NCBI GenBank assembly: GCA_028023455.1
Contig: JAQFVV010012420.1
Coordinates: 3,284,001-3,348,000 of the forward strand
Source: Epiperipatus broadwayi
Lineage: Eukaryota > Onychophora > Udeonychophora > Euonychophora > Peripatidae
Reading direction: 5' to 3'
Length of the DNA stretch: 64,000 nt
Positions 35,951 to 48,500 of this stretch are shown piece by piece. The notes under the pieces are model-generated. The model had not been told where the DNA came from. It saw only the letters and a program-made list of their open reading frames with translations, and did not search any database. How positions within the stretch are numbered: position 1 is the stretch's first letter; the number at the start of each line of letters is the position of its first letter. Made by a program: the position numbers and the translations under genes.

Positions 35951-38164
35951 TGCAACATATATCATTTGTATAATATCTTGAGTTTGAATAGATTAAATAT
36001 AAAATTATATATATTTTTAGAAAGAGCAAATATGAAGGAATGTAATAAAGCTGAAGAAATAGTCCTTATTTTAAAAAAATTTTAAAAAGAAAAGATTTTT
36101 AATACTTTTAAAAATGCTTATTTTTACAAAGATTCACAAATTCTAAATTTTGAAAGTTGGGTGTTAAAGTCACATTTTCATAGGTAGCTTCATTATAATT
36201 TTCATAAAATTCTGAAAAATTTGATATATTACATGACTTATCTGAGATAATTCTTTATTATTAAATTTTCAGATATGTATTTTCTGATGACTTCCATTTT
36301 TACTAGCTGACCCAAATTTTGTCCTCCTATATAGGTATTTGCTGGAAATATATTTCTTTTTAATGGAAAAAAAAAAGAAAATTTAACAATAAATATTGTA
36401 TGTCAGATATCATGTATTGTATATCGGATATTATAATTTATCAAAAAATGAAATTAGTTTTAAAAGAATTGTAAAAGTTTTAATTCATAATACATATAAA
36501 AGCAAAGAGAAAAAGTGGCAGGATGAAAGATTAAAAACTTTCAGAGTGCATATATATCACATTTCTACACATGATAAACAAGATAACAAAATCTTTTTTC
36601 AATTTAGTGCAATATAAAATATTAATAAGAATAGTGAAAATATTGGTGCTTCTTATTATCTGTCTTATATTTTAATTGACTTTGTAGAAATTCACAATAG
36701 CTTACACTGTAGATGGCTCTAAGAGAAATTTTGATCAATTGTTATAATAAATATGATTATAAACATAACTTGCAAAAAAATAATAATATTTGTATAAAAA
36801 AGTAGAAAAAATACCTATACATTGCAAAAAAATATATATAATTGCTTATTTGTAGATGACAAAGTTATATGATTCATATGCACACTCGACAGATATGAGG
36901 TATTGCTTACAGCAAAAGATATGACAATGAAATATATTTGATTTTTAATAACTAGATTGAAAAAAATATAGAGATAAAATTGCTTATAGAGTAGATAGAA
37001 AACAAAGAAATACATGTATATGTATTGGAACATAAAACAAACTGTTGTTTTAGAGCATAAAAACAAAGCATTATTATACAGCATTATAAATTATTTTAAT
37101 CAAAAAAATATAAAAAAATTTTTTTTACTTACAACTTTTATATTGGCAGTTGATTAGATTCTAAAACTAAGGAGTTACATATACATAGCAACACAATGGG
37201 CTTTTTATTCAACAATCCTAGAAACAAATCAATGTTTTACAGCATTATAAATTATTTATATATTTAAAAAAAAAATTATATAATTACAGTTAATAAAAAG
37301 TATTATCTTTAACATTTTTTTAAAAATTATGTTTGTTTTAGTTTCTAAGCCCTCGTACTTACATATATATGTGTTCGGATTTATATCTGTCTTCTTGTAA
37401 GTAATAAATCATTGTTGATTCTTTTCTGTGATGTTTAAAAAATGAAAAAGAAAAAAAAAAGTGAAAAACTCCTTTTACTAAAACATTCATAAAAAATAAA
37501 ATTTTAATTCGACAGTAAAAAAAAACCCGTTAGAAAGCCAAGACTATGATGAAGAAAGCGATGTATTACACATGCATGTAGTCTTTGCCAATTGCATGGT
37601 ATTCTCTGATTGGTCAAAATTTTTAAATAAAAAAAAACATCATGCCCATTTAATTAACACGAACTGTCAGCTACCTTAGATTTTTTTTTCTTTCAGGTAG
37701 TCAACTTTAATCATTTCTAAGAACCATCTTATTATTGGTCCGTGTATGAATATTTAACTATTATTGTTTATAAGAATTAAACGTATGCTCCCACAATTTA
37801 TTTTTCAGTAACAAATTATAGTGGTATAATGGAAAATAGAGTTATTGCAATTTTAATAATAATTTTTCAATGTTAAGGTTAATTTAAACATCAATCTAGT
37901 TTTTCCGCAATGAATAATAATGACATATTGCAAATAGTATGAATTAAATCATAATAAATGTTAACTACTGACTGAAAATCTTTTTTAATTTTGTTATTTT
38001 TAAATTCATTTAAAATAAGTTAGTTATTGAGCTAATGTTTCAAAATAAATGAAAAGAGATAAAGTAATTAAATAAAAAAAATTGTGTTTTTTAAAAACAA
38101 ACAAACAAACAAACAGTTACCAATGCTTATAATTGATGATAGATTGACTGTAATTAAAATAATT

Positions 38165-38350
38165 TGAGAATACCCTGCTTGGTTTAGTGCAGTGGCAAAG
38201 TAACAAACTCTGGAGTTCGAGGCCGATATTCCATGGCTCAGTTCTGTCACTTTCAATGCTTGAACTTCTTATGAGTTTCCAGGCAATAAATCATTCAGTT
38301 ATTATTAATTTGAAAATTATTCAATAAGTGACACATTTGTTCCAAAATAA
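38165..38350 (+). mobile_element. tRNA-derived SINE, copy 2
   Basis: The head TGGTTTAGTGCAGTGGCAAA (38180-38199) matches the SINE at 25450 in its A-box region. GGCTCAGTTCTGTCACTTTC corresponds to its B box and body, followed by CTTATGAGTTTCC and AGGCAATAAATC. The two copies have diverged considerably. They lie in different CABIN1 introns in the same orientation. Confidence 0.55.
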
Positions 38351-39640
38351 ATCAAAGTGAGTAAAGTCTATTATATCTAAAACTTTAGTTATAGATGACA
38401 TTAATAGAAATAAATAGGGATAATTTTTTTTTTTACTTTTATTTACCACGTACTAAAAAGTAAATAAATAATTGTTTCTTCAACCACAATTGGGGTTTTT
38501 AGATTTAATTTGCAGTAAAAGCATGGGGGGGGGGTGTAATCTCTTGTTGATTTAATTAATTTCTGAACTCATGTTTTTATTTTCATGTTAAATCTAAAAA
38601 CATCAATATGGTTGAAGAAATAATTATATTATTTTTGCTTTTTAGTGCATGGTAGATAAAAGCATTTAATTTAAAAAAAAAATTATCTCCATTTATATTT
38701 AATTTTTTAGTATTGGCACAGTAAATAAAAATGTAAAACTATATTGTACTTTAAATTGATTTGTCACTTATAATTTATATATCACTAGATATTTCTGCAA
38801 TATCTCATATTTATTATATATATATAATAAAGCAATAAGTAACTTTTCTGTTGAAAAGTGTTTGACATTTTTTCTTTTTATTTGAAAAAAAAATGATATT
38901 TAATCAACCTTGTCAGCCATTTTGTTTTAAGTTATAAAAATATTATACAGTTTCACAGGCCTACAACTGGCAGTAAAGAAAAATTATTATTATTATTTTT
39001 TTTTTAGCAAAGCAGATTTTCTTCAAAATCCTTGCTTATTTTAAGTATATGTAATGTCTTTTTTTTTTATTTTGTAAATTTTTTTTTTTTAGAAACATAT
39101 ATACTTTAATATGATTCGATTTATTTATAATTATATAAATATTTTTTACCAATTTTATTTTACTAAATATTTGTTAGTTTTTAAGTTTAAAAAATTATAA
39201 ATTCGATTATAAATTCCATTAAGAAGATTGATTTCATCAGAGCGAATAATCACTTTTTTTTTCACTCTTTATTTTTATATATAGTGGTGATGATATATTT
39301 CTTATATTTTTATATTAATAAGTTAACTTAATAACAATAATAAGGTATAAATATATTTAATTTTTGAAGAAATTTTTCTTTTTTAAAATAATAATAAAAA
39401 AAGTGTAAATATTATAAATAAAATAAAATTAAAAAAAATAAATATTTTTTTCTTTTGTTGCCATTTGTAGACTGGGAAACTGTATAATTATTTTTAGAAC
39501 TTAAACAAATAGTTTGGTCAGATGGAAAATAGATAAGTACCAAAAATTAAAAAAAAAACCAAAAAGCTTAACAAAACTATATTGTAAACTTTTATTCTAA
39601 TTTAAATGTAACAATTGAAACCATGAAAATTATGTGCATT

Positions 39641-40105
39641 ACTTAAAACATATTGAAGTTCTAAAAACCATATTTAAATTTGATATCAAAATATTCAAAA
39701 TTTACCTGCCCATTGGTTCAGATCTAAGAAACTAGGTCATTTACGTAAAATATTATAGTCCCATATTGCTTTGCCTGGTATTTTTTATGTACAAAATTTG
39801 TATCAATTCTATTAAACCTCGATTTGAAAATGTTAATATAACTTTAAAGTGAAACCAAAAATATATATACTATCCGCTCGCAAACCTTATTTAAAACATA
39901 TTAAAGTTCTAAAAATAAATTGTAAATTTGATATCAAAATATTCAAAATTTATTTACCCACTGGTCCAGATTTAAGAAACTAGATCGCCTAACTGAAATG
40001 TTATAGTCCCATATTGCTTTGCATTGTATTTTTTTTCATATGTACAAAATTTGAACAAATTCTATAGAATTTAAATCTATTAAACTTCGATTTTAAAATT
40101 TTATT
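39641..40105 (+). repeat. Tandem duplication, 248 bp
   Basis: Two direct copies begin at 39643 and 39891 (TTAAAACATATT). They share AAATTTGATATCAAAATATT, then AGAAACTAG, then TATAGTCCCATATTGCTTTG and TTAAACnTCGATTT. There is no coding sequence. AAGAAACTAGGTC superficially resembles the 3' box of a hammerhead, but no CTGANGA box precedes it. Confidence 0.75.
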
Positions 40106-41836
40106 CTAACTTAAATAATAGAAGTTATTACAATAGTTTACAAACAAACAAACAGATATTGTAATTTAATTAAAAACATTTTTAAAAAAAGAGTAATCAT
40201 GTTTTTCATTCTTCATGTTTGCCAAATTATTTTAATTTTACAAAGTTAAGTGCTTTTTTGTTTTAGTATTGTTTGTAAAACAGCATGAAGTAATACATGT
40301 ATTGAATCAATAAACAGAAAAAGATGTTTTGGACAGACTCTGATTAATTCTTATCATTCTGAATTAATATTTTTTTTTTTTAAAGTGTAATATTAAAAAA
40401 ATTTTGCCCAAATTTGAACTACTTACTGCTATGTATATTTAAAAATTTATTACTTTAAGATTAACCTTGCAGAAATTATTATGTTATTTAAGTATTGTGC
40501 ATTCATTTCAAATGCAAATTTATGTTTGGCATATAGCATGGAGATGTTTTTTGCTTTGGATAAAGGGTAAGAATTGATATTTCAAATGTTGTAATATTTA
40601 CATCTTCAATATGAAATGTGTGCATTATAAGGAAATATCAGTCTAATATACAATAATAAGAAAATCAAGATATTTAATTGGATGGATCAGATTCTGTATA
40701 GAATTTAAAAAGTTTAAATGAAATAGTTAAATTAATTATTATTATAGATATTTGGGTCAAAGATGATTTAGTTTTACACAACAAAACTTAAACTTTAATG
40801 TCTGATAACGAAACAAATATAAAGAGTAATGATTATCTTCTTTATCTAAAGAGAGAGGAAAAAGGATAATTTTATGAGTTTCTATTCAAATATTATCAGA
40901 TGTTTCACTGATTCACTGTATCAATATTTTAATTTAATATCACATTGTAATAACTGCTGTAGTATTTGGTTTGCCTAAAAGCAGGTTGAGATTACTAATA
41001 TCTAAGTGATAACTTATTGATATCAATTGCTGTAGTTTGGTATTATTGACTTTTCACTTCAATATTTATACTTATGTTGTAAATTAATATTTGTTTATGT
41101 TAATCAGATCGGTCAAAAATAAGTCTTCAAAGTGATTGTTTAAAAAAATAAATGGAATGAAATTTGTAAAAGCTAAGAGTGGTAAAATTATATTATAAAT
41201 TGCAAAGAATTTAAGAAAAGGATTTGAGGGACTTAGTTGATATTTGAAATGCTAATGATTCTTTCATCTCTTTTTTATGAGTTTGAACAAAAAATTAGAA
41301 AAAAAAAAGACAAGTCATTTATTGATTATAAATTTAATTTCATGCATTTTATTTTTAGACAGAAATTTTATATTTTAACTTCAATCTCAAAAATCAAGAT
41401 GTGCTCATCAATAAACATTTGTTAACTGTTCTAAAATATAAAGATTTTTTTTTTTTAAACAATCATAATCTTTTTATAATAAATCTGTTATTAAGTTAAC
41501 TTTTTTTGTATATACTTTTGAGTAAATAATCACAAATAAATGCATCAAGTACCAAGAATAATATTTCAGTATAATAACCAGTATATTACTAATTATAAAT
41601 ATTATATTTTAAGTGAGGAAGTAACGGTTGGAATTGTTGACTTTTGGGTTACCAATATCCTTTTGTATTTTTTAAGTGGATGTTATTGTTTATATTTAAT
41701 GGTTTTTAACCATTCATTGAATTCTAAAGTATATTTGCATACAAAATAGCGATAGTGGTTTGATGAGTGTTCTATTTTAATAAAAATAAATTTTACTAGT
41801 AATTAATAATTTTTATGTTCTTAATTTTGATTTTAG

Positions 41837-41979
41837 ATGTTCTTGTTGAGTGGTACTGTTTATCTGGTGACATAGTTATTGAAAATGAAGATACTAATTT
41901 GGGAGCTGGGAAGAAAGGTTGTAAAAGAAAACGTATTCCACCTGAACCTGATTTGTCATGTAAAAGGCGTTCAGCTAGA
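41837..41979 (+). CDS. CABIN1: CABIN1 exon h: basic KRRSAR block
   Basis: A 143 nt exon, phase 1 to phase 0, acceptor GATTTTAG and donor GTTAGT. It encodes DVLVEWYCLSGDIVIENEDT, then NLGAGKKGCKRKRIPPEPDL and SCKRRSAR. The KKGxKRKR...KRRSAR pattern matches vertebrate CABIN1 (KKGVKRKK...KRRSARVRN) and probably serves as a nuclear localisation region. The conserved VRN continues at the start of exon i, about 13 kb downstream. Confidence 0.92.
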
Positions 41980-42057
41980 GTTAGTAACTTATAATTTTTT
42001 ATTGTTTGTTGATTTATTTTCTATAAATATTTCAGACTCATAATTTTATTTAATCTA

Positions 42058-42080
42058 TATGTGTGTGTGTATATATATAT
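42058..42080 (+). repeat. Microsatellite (GT)n(AT)n
   Basis: A short run of GT repeats passes directly into AT repeats just downstream of exon h. Confidence 0.85.
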
Positions 42081-43109
42081 ATGTATGTTAAAATTATGAT
42101 TCTCATGGACCCTACATAAATAAATGATGTATTATCCATATTCAATCTATATATCATAGCAGTAATATACCAATATTTCGGCTGGGTTGCACTGGCATTA
42201 ACTAGGTAATGAATATTGTTATAAAAAATGGCTTTAATGTATAACAAGTTTAAAGGATGAAGATGGGTTAGGAATAATAATAGATTCAAAAAAAGAAAAA
42301 AGACATATGTGAAGTAGGCATTTTTATATTTGAATAAAATCTCAAATAATATTAAAATTAGATGAGTTTTGTTTTAGATATTGTATTTAAAAAATTAATG
42401 ACAACTGCCAGGAAACATTAAGAAATTGTAGTTCAAAAACATTTTAAAAATGAGATGAGATGCATTTTTTTAGACAGAAATTTTTTTTTTATTGGAATGA
42501 AACACTTGATTTTTTTTTGTTTTATTTCATAATTATTTCACATTAAAATTATTTTTAATAATAGGTTCAGTATAGAGAATTCATACTTTTCACTTTTTGA
42601 TGCCTTCATGTAGTCAAACATATATATATAAAAAATTTGATTTTAAAAATTGAAAATAAAAAAGCAAATTATAACTTAAAATTCTTTTGAAAGATATGGT
42701 TAATATATTTATCTAACTTATGGATTTTTTTTTATGAAAGCTTAATTAATAACAAAATATCAAAGAAATCCACAGAGATTCTAATTAAGATATAGATTCA
42801 CAAGTGATTTCATTAAGTCCTTTATTGTAGCTATAGATTCAACAGTTATTGACTTTATAGTTATGGTAGTGTTTATCTCTGTTAAATTTCATTCATGAAG
42901 CAGATGAATGTAATCGTTATCCTGAATTTGTTAATGAGATTCCAGTGACATCTAGAAAGATAAAATCCAAGTGTCTTTACTATTGGATCTGATAAAAGAC
43001 ATTTATTTGGAACCTCATAAGAAATCTATAGTTTTGATTTTTTTTATTTAGTGTGATCCATTCTAACATATTGTTGTTATGTATTTATGTAATGCCAAAT
43101 TTAAAAATG

Positions 43110-43440
43110 TGCACATTGAAGGATTTTATTTGAATATATATTGTAACCTCTCAGTCTAAGTGAACATGTAAAGAATCGGACAACATTGCTTAAATCCTAG
43201 ACAATCAATCTAAACCTTTTCGCTGATCGATGGCCAACATTATTGGGTAATCCAAATTGTAACCTCGTTTTCTGACTTTGTTTGGAAGAGACTCTGTAAG
43301 TAAAAGGCTAACTGTGCTAAAACAGATATCAGAGTGAGAAGAACTGAAAATGCACTTCCGATTGTGTTTGTTTGTACTGAAATTGCATTTGCATATGGTT
43401 GAACCTTATAAACTCTAACCTGACACACTCGTTTCAGATT
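43110..43440 (-). other. Antisense reading frame, membrane-like, possible nested terminal exon
   Basis: The minus strand is open from about 43440 to a stop at 43240-43242, in DNA clearly less A+T-rich than its flanks. It reads KRVCQVRVYKVQPYANAISV then QTNTIGSAFSVLLTL and ISVLAQLAFYLQSLF, with one hydrophobic segment of about 25 residues that could span a membrane, then a polar tail. AATAAA (minus, 43130-43125) lies about 110 nt after the stop. There is no ATG; the 5' end would have to be spliced or is truncated. I do not recognise the protein. It could be the last exon of a nested antisense gene, a truncated retrocopy, or chance. Confidence 0.3.
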
Positions 43441-44866
43441 TCCAAATAAAATAAATAATCAATGTAAATATATAATTTATTAGAGGTTTAAATATTGACT
43501 ACTAAACTTTTAAAATATAATCACTGTTTTATTACTAAATGATTTCATATTTACATAATTTTGTTTTATCTATTCATTGACTACATAATTACAGGGTTTC
43601 TATTAATAATACTCATTAAGACTTATTGTAATAATTATCTCAGGGCTTTTCTTTAATGAACATTTACTACTATCAAGATGAATATACATGTCAGGGATTT
43701 TTATGTACACATTCTACTTTTAACTTATTAGATTTAAATAACAAATATAATAAAAATATTTAAGTAACCTTAAATGAACCAGTAGTATGATATTTGACTG
43801 GAGCTTAAACGGTATCAAAATGATGACTAAAGAATAATATCATATAATTTAACAAAAATAACAAAATTGTTTATTTCATGTAAATAACATAACAGTATAA
43901 TAATATTAAAATACAAATCATCATTATATGACAACAAATATTAAAGATAAATATTTATAATATGAATTATCCCCGTATTACAACAAATATTAAAGTTAAG
44001 TGTTTTTGGCTCTTTTGAAGGTATGTGTGATATATTGATTATATCTACATTTGATGTATAAACTCACGATATGTGGCAATACAACATACATGTTGTAGGA
44101 GATTGATTGCAATGTTTCATCCCACTTTTACTTTGAACATATAATCAAATCAAGTATCTCAAAACTTTAAATTTAACACTTACACATTTATCACGTTCTT
44201 TATTTACTTGAGTTTGAATTCATATTTTATTATTGTAAGATTTATTTTACTAACACTTATGCAATAGAGTATTTTAATACTTCTCCATGCAAGTGGAATT
44301 GGTATATATAATTATATCACAACAGCAAATCTTATCTCATACTTTTAAATTAATTCTAGCATATATTTTAACACTTAGTATTTGGTGAATCTAATATAAA
44401 TAACCTTTATCCTAAAAATGTACTACTTATTTTAGATAGTTTTACTCAAACATGGATCAAGAAAGGAACTTTAAAAGGAAAAAAAAAAAACACCAATGAT
44501 GAAATGAAACTTAATATTTATATTTTAAATGAATTTTAAATAATGGTTTATAAAAAAATGCAATCTCTCTCCACCAACAAAGATTTAATATGTATTCATT
44601 CTCATTTATCTGTCACCATATACTCTTAAATAATGAATATAATTTTCACTGGAGCTATATAGTCAGATTTGGTATGTTTATTACTCTAATAATTTATTAA
44701 CATATTATTTAAAAAAAACACAAACAAATAATACATCGTTTATATAAAGTTTACATGGCAATCAAATATCGAACATTTTCAAATTTATCAATAATAATAT
44801 TCGCTAATAACAGCAAATTTAATGAGTTGTAGCACTATTATTCAAGTTTACTGAAGATTAAAATCA

Positions 44867-45855
44867 TTGCAGTCAAATAATCCATTTTGGAAAATATTTA
44901 ATCAGTGCTCAGTTTATATTAAGATAGCAAATCTTCAAGTGTTAATGGACAGGCTTCAATCTACTCTACCCTCCAACTCTTCAGCCATCCATACCATTGA
45001 AAATCTGATGGTTGGAACATCCAAATCCATTGTTGATACCAATAGTATTGTCATGCCGATATTGACTTAAGTCTTCTGATCCCTCATGTATAGGACCTTA
45101 TCTATTTAAATACACAGAAGAGGGATGGGCTGGATACAGGCTGAATCTGTAATATTTTATTGAATACAAGAATAATTTATATACTTTGGAGATTTAGATG
45201 TAATTATATAAGGGACTTGAAGACCGACTTTCAAGCTCCCTTCAGCTATCTGCTCTCTCATATAACCAATATACATGACCACACACATGTGAAACAGATA
45301 AATGATCTTCAATATACATATTTTATGCTTCTAGTCCTTTATGTAATTACATTTAAAACTGCAAGTATATAAATTATACTTGTATTCAATCAAATATTAC
45401 ATATTCAGCCTATATCATGTCCATCTATGTTCTTTACATGAGAGGTCAGAATGACTTAAAGACAATATGGGCATGACAGTAATATTGGCATCAACAAGTG
45501 ATTGGGTGTTCCATCATCAGATTTTTAATTGTATGGATGGCTGAAGAGTTGGAGGGAAGAATAGATTAAAGCCTGTACATTAAAGTTTGAAATATCTGCT
45601 ATCTTAATATAAATCAAGCACTGTTTATATTTGTGTGCGGGAGATGATGATCTGAACAGATTGCTGATTCAGCATGAAATATGTATATTGGAGATAATTT
45701 ATCTTTTTCACATATGTATGATCATGTATATCAGTTGTATGAGGTAGAACGGATAACTGAAGGGAGCTTGAAAGTCTGTGTTAAAGTTTCTTATATAATT
45801 ACATATAAAACTCCAAGTATATAAATTATACTTGTATTCAATCAAATATTATAAT
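44867..45855. mobile_element. Fold-back element, family B, with 452 bp direct unit
   Basis: This locus belongs to the 23640-24455 family. Inverted arms 44885-45140 and 45410-45640 share the motif CATCAGATTTT with its complement, AACTCTTCAGCCA and a CAATCTAC-like stretch. A 56 bp segment with core AAGTATATAAATTATACTT is present twice in direct orientation (45344-45399 and 45796-45851, 452 bp apart) and once inverted (about 45150-45206). The unit from 45344 to 45796 contains the body, a hammerhead remnant (45655-45700) whose first core box is deleted, and a tRNA-like end (GAACGGATAACTGAAGGGAG). It is a retrozyme-like unit plus an inverted partial copy. Confidence 0.65.
45655..45712 (+). ncRNA. 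Hammerhead ribozyme remnant, family B, core deleted
   Basis: GATGATCTGAACA is followed directly by TGCTG/CAGCA around ATT (stem II), GAAA (45675-45678), TATGTATATT and GGAGAT. Compared with 24306-24360, about ten bases including CTGATGA are missing. The rest of the module, including stem II, GAAA and stem III, is intact. Confidence 0.5.
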
Positions 45856-46374
45856 TAACTATTTTGTTTTTTATTTTTGTAAAATATTATTTAAAGTTTA
45901 AACAATAATTCAAAATTATTTTAATTAAGTGAATCATATGTCCCAAACTTTAGAATTTTTTTTATTATAATTTTTGTGAATTGACACCTAAATTTCATAA
46001 TAACCATTATATTTAGTTTTTGTATAAATTGCATAATTTATTATAAATGAATAATTAATTTATTTTTCTTTAGAAGTCATTAATAAAATTAATTTCTTAA
46101 TTGAACATTAAATTTCAATTTTACTGTTAATTCAATTCAATTCGACAAGTTGAAGATCTGATAAAGGAATTGGAAAAATTTCCTTCAATCTTAATTTAAT
46201 TGATTTTATTCAAGTTGATTATATTGTGGAATCACTAATAATTACATTTATAATTTGAGAAAATAAGTATAATTGCATTGTCTTGTTGTATATCTTAGGG
46301 TATTTAAATTTTATATACTTATGAAATACTTAATTGATATAATTATAATTTTTGCATTTAAATATTGTCTCAAT

Positions 46375-48500
46375 ATTATCATCATTTTTAATCATTATCA
46401 ATCCATTGCAAAATGAAAGTCTCTCCAAGTTTAATCTACTTTTTTTTATCCTTAGTTTTTTTCCCCATAACACTAGCAAATTTCCTTATTTCATCCATTC
46501 ATCTCACAATATATGATCTCATTCTAGATCTTTTAAAATCTCTTGGAATCTGGTTTAAGACTTCAACTATCCATCTATTATTATCTTTTCTAGTAATATG
46601 TTTAACCTGATTCCATTTCAGTCTCTTAATTATTTTAATGATGTCTGTGACGTCTGTTTGTTCTTCTATTGATGTGTTTTGTTTTTGATCTCATTGTTAT
46701 TCCTAATATTCAACTCTTCCTATTTCGTATAAAGTCTGAAGTCTCTTAATTGCTCTTCTGTTAAGTGTCCAAGTTTCAAATCCATAAACATGGTTATTAA
46801 AATCCTTCGTAAAGATTTTATATAGAACTGATAGAAGACTGTTAGTTCTGTAATTTTTAATATCTTTTTCATTTTTTAAATATCAATATTACTACTGCAT
46901 TCTTCCATTCATCTGATATATGTTCATCATTTAACTTTGCTGAAATTTTTTTTTATTTCTTTACTTGCTTTTTTTAGGATATCAATAATAATTTTATTAT
47001 TTCCTGGAACTTCCTAATTTTTCATAGATTTAATTACATTCCATTTCTTTTTTTTAAAATGCTGAGTAATTTAGATGTAATAATTATAGGAAATATTTTT
47101 ATTGCAGAAGTAAGGGTCCTACTAATACCAAGATGTACACTTTTTATATTTTTATTTTCTTCTGTGGCTTTTTTTGTTAAATCACAATTATATTTTTTTA
47201 TATCATTACTATTTTTTTTTATAACATTTTGCAAAATTCTAGATATTTAATTGTTTTTAATAGATGATTTTTAAAAATTTTCATATTCCTTTTTTTTTTT
47301 TTTTTCAGACATTGTCTTGTCTCATTTGTAAATTTACTGGCAAATTATTTTTGTATCAGCTATTATTCTTACAGTTCTGAATAGTAAATTAGTTATCTTC
47401 TTATTGATTTTATTCAAGTCTGAAATCATCTTCAAAATCTGTTAATGTTTCTAAATCATTTACAATTTCTAATTTAAATTCATTGGAATGATTCTTAAAT
47501 TTAGTAATATCAACTGTTAATACTGTTTTTCTTAAAAATTTTCATCTCTAGTTTTGTATTAATATGTATCTTAATCTCATTTAGCAATTATTGCTTTCTA
47601 TTTAAAATCTGTTAAAAGCATTATAATCCTGAAATACATATTTTCTATTAGTCAAAATATAATCAAATTCTACGGTATCTGTATTTGGATGTTTCATGTT
47701 CATTTCCGTTTAGCATTTTTCTCAACAAAAGAATTCATAATGTACATTTTTTTTTTTCTGTGAACTCCACAAATCTAATTTCTCTCTGGATTTTTATTAC
47801 CTTAATGAAATTTACTCATTGCACTTTCATTTTTTAATTACTAGTTTTAACAATCAAGTTTCCCATGACAATTTTAAAATGTTGCTTGCTTTGATCGAAA
47901 ATATTTTGTACATCATATAAAAATCTTACATTTCTTCATCACAATGAAAACTTGTTAGTGGCATAAATCTGAATTATATGCATTTGCTAACTTCCAATAA
48001 TATGAATCTTGCCATTCTGTCATATTACCAATCACCACATTGTTATTCTTCCATGTTTTATTTATAATGAATCCCAGTCTACTTGTGCTTTCAATACTTG
48101 TGTCTTATAGGAAAGTAGATATTCACTTCTTAACTCAATTGTTTACACCTTTTTTTTCTAACTTACAAAATCTGACCTTGACCCATTTAATATTAGACAG
48201 TTCTTCCAATTTGTGCAATCTTTCTTCATTTGAAAGTGATCTGCAATTGTCAATCTATCTGATATATTGCCAATCACCATGTTGTTCTTCCATGTTTTAT
48301 TTACAATGAATCTCATTCCACTTGTACTTTCAATATTTATAGATAAGTAAATATCCACTTTTTAAATTGTGTTCATCTCTTTTTTTTTAACTTCACAGAA
48401 TTTGACACTGTTCCTTTTAATATTAGACAGTTCTTCCAATTTGTTTTGTCTTCCTTCATTTGAAAAGGATCTGCAATTATCAGTATTTAAATAAAGATCA
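46375..48500 (-). mobile_element. RTE-type LINE, second copy, rearranged
   Basis: Reading the minus strand: an endonuclease domain with NKTWKNNNVVIG near 48040 and NKTWKNNMVIGNISDRL near 48290, then FDYILTNRKYVFQDYNAFN near 47650, then RT start DEWKNAVVILIFKK near 46900 and LYKIFTK, which jumps straight to ETWTLNRRAIKRLQTL near 46770 and the C-terminal tail ending at an AATGATGATA terminus near 46380. About 600 nt encoding the catalytic palm is therefore deleted. Part of the endonuclease is duplicated in tandem (period about 238 bp, 48049 and 48286). Many stops are present. Unlike the copy at 2995, it retains the 5' endonuclease half. Confidence 0.82.

Larger units (their letters stand above)
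35019..41836 (+). other. CABIN1: CABIN1 intron, mostly unassigned
   Basis: A 6.8 kb GT-AG intron. It holds a possible tRNA-like repeat at 35825-35950, a SINE at 38165-38350 and a tandem duplication at 39641-40105. Between them, 35019-35824, 35951-38164, 38351-39640 and 40106-41836, the sequence is very A+T-rich with poly-T tracts, a G run near 38526 and a 16 bp CAAA repeat near 38098. I see no genes there. Confidence 0.55.

Noticed and set aside
39236-39260. Minus-strand CTGATGA as ribozyme core
   Set aside because: No GAAA box or pairing partner at the required distance.
39641-40105. AAGAAACTAGGTC as 3' half of a hammerhead
   Set aside because: The upstream sequence reads CTGGTCC or TTGGTTC, not CTGANGA.
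46413-46610. Plus-strand frame MKVSPSL...
   Set aside because: Antisense of the minus-strand RTE C-terminal tail; the similar antisense frame exists in the 4 kb copy.
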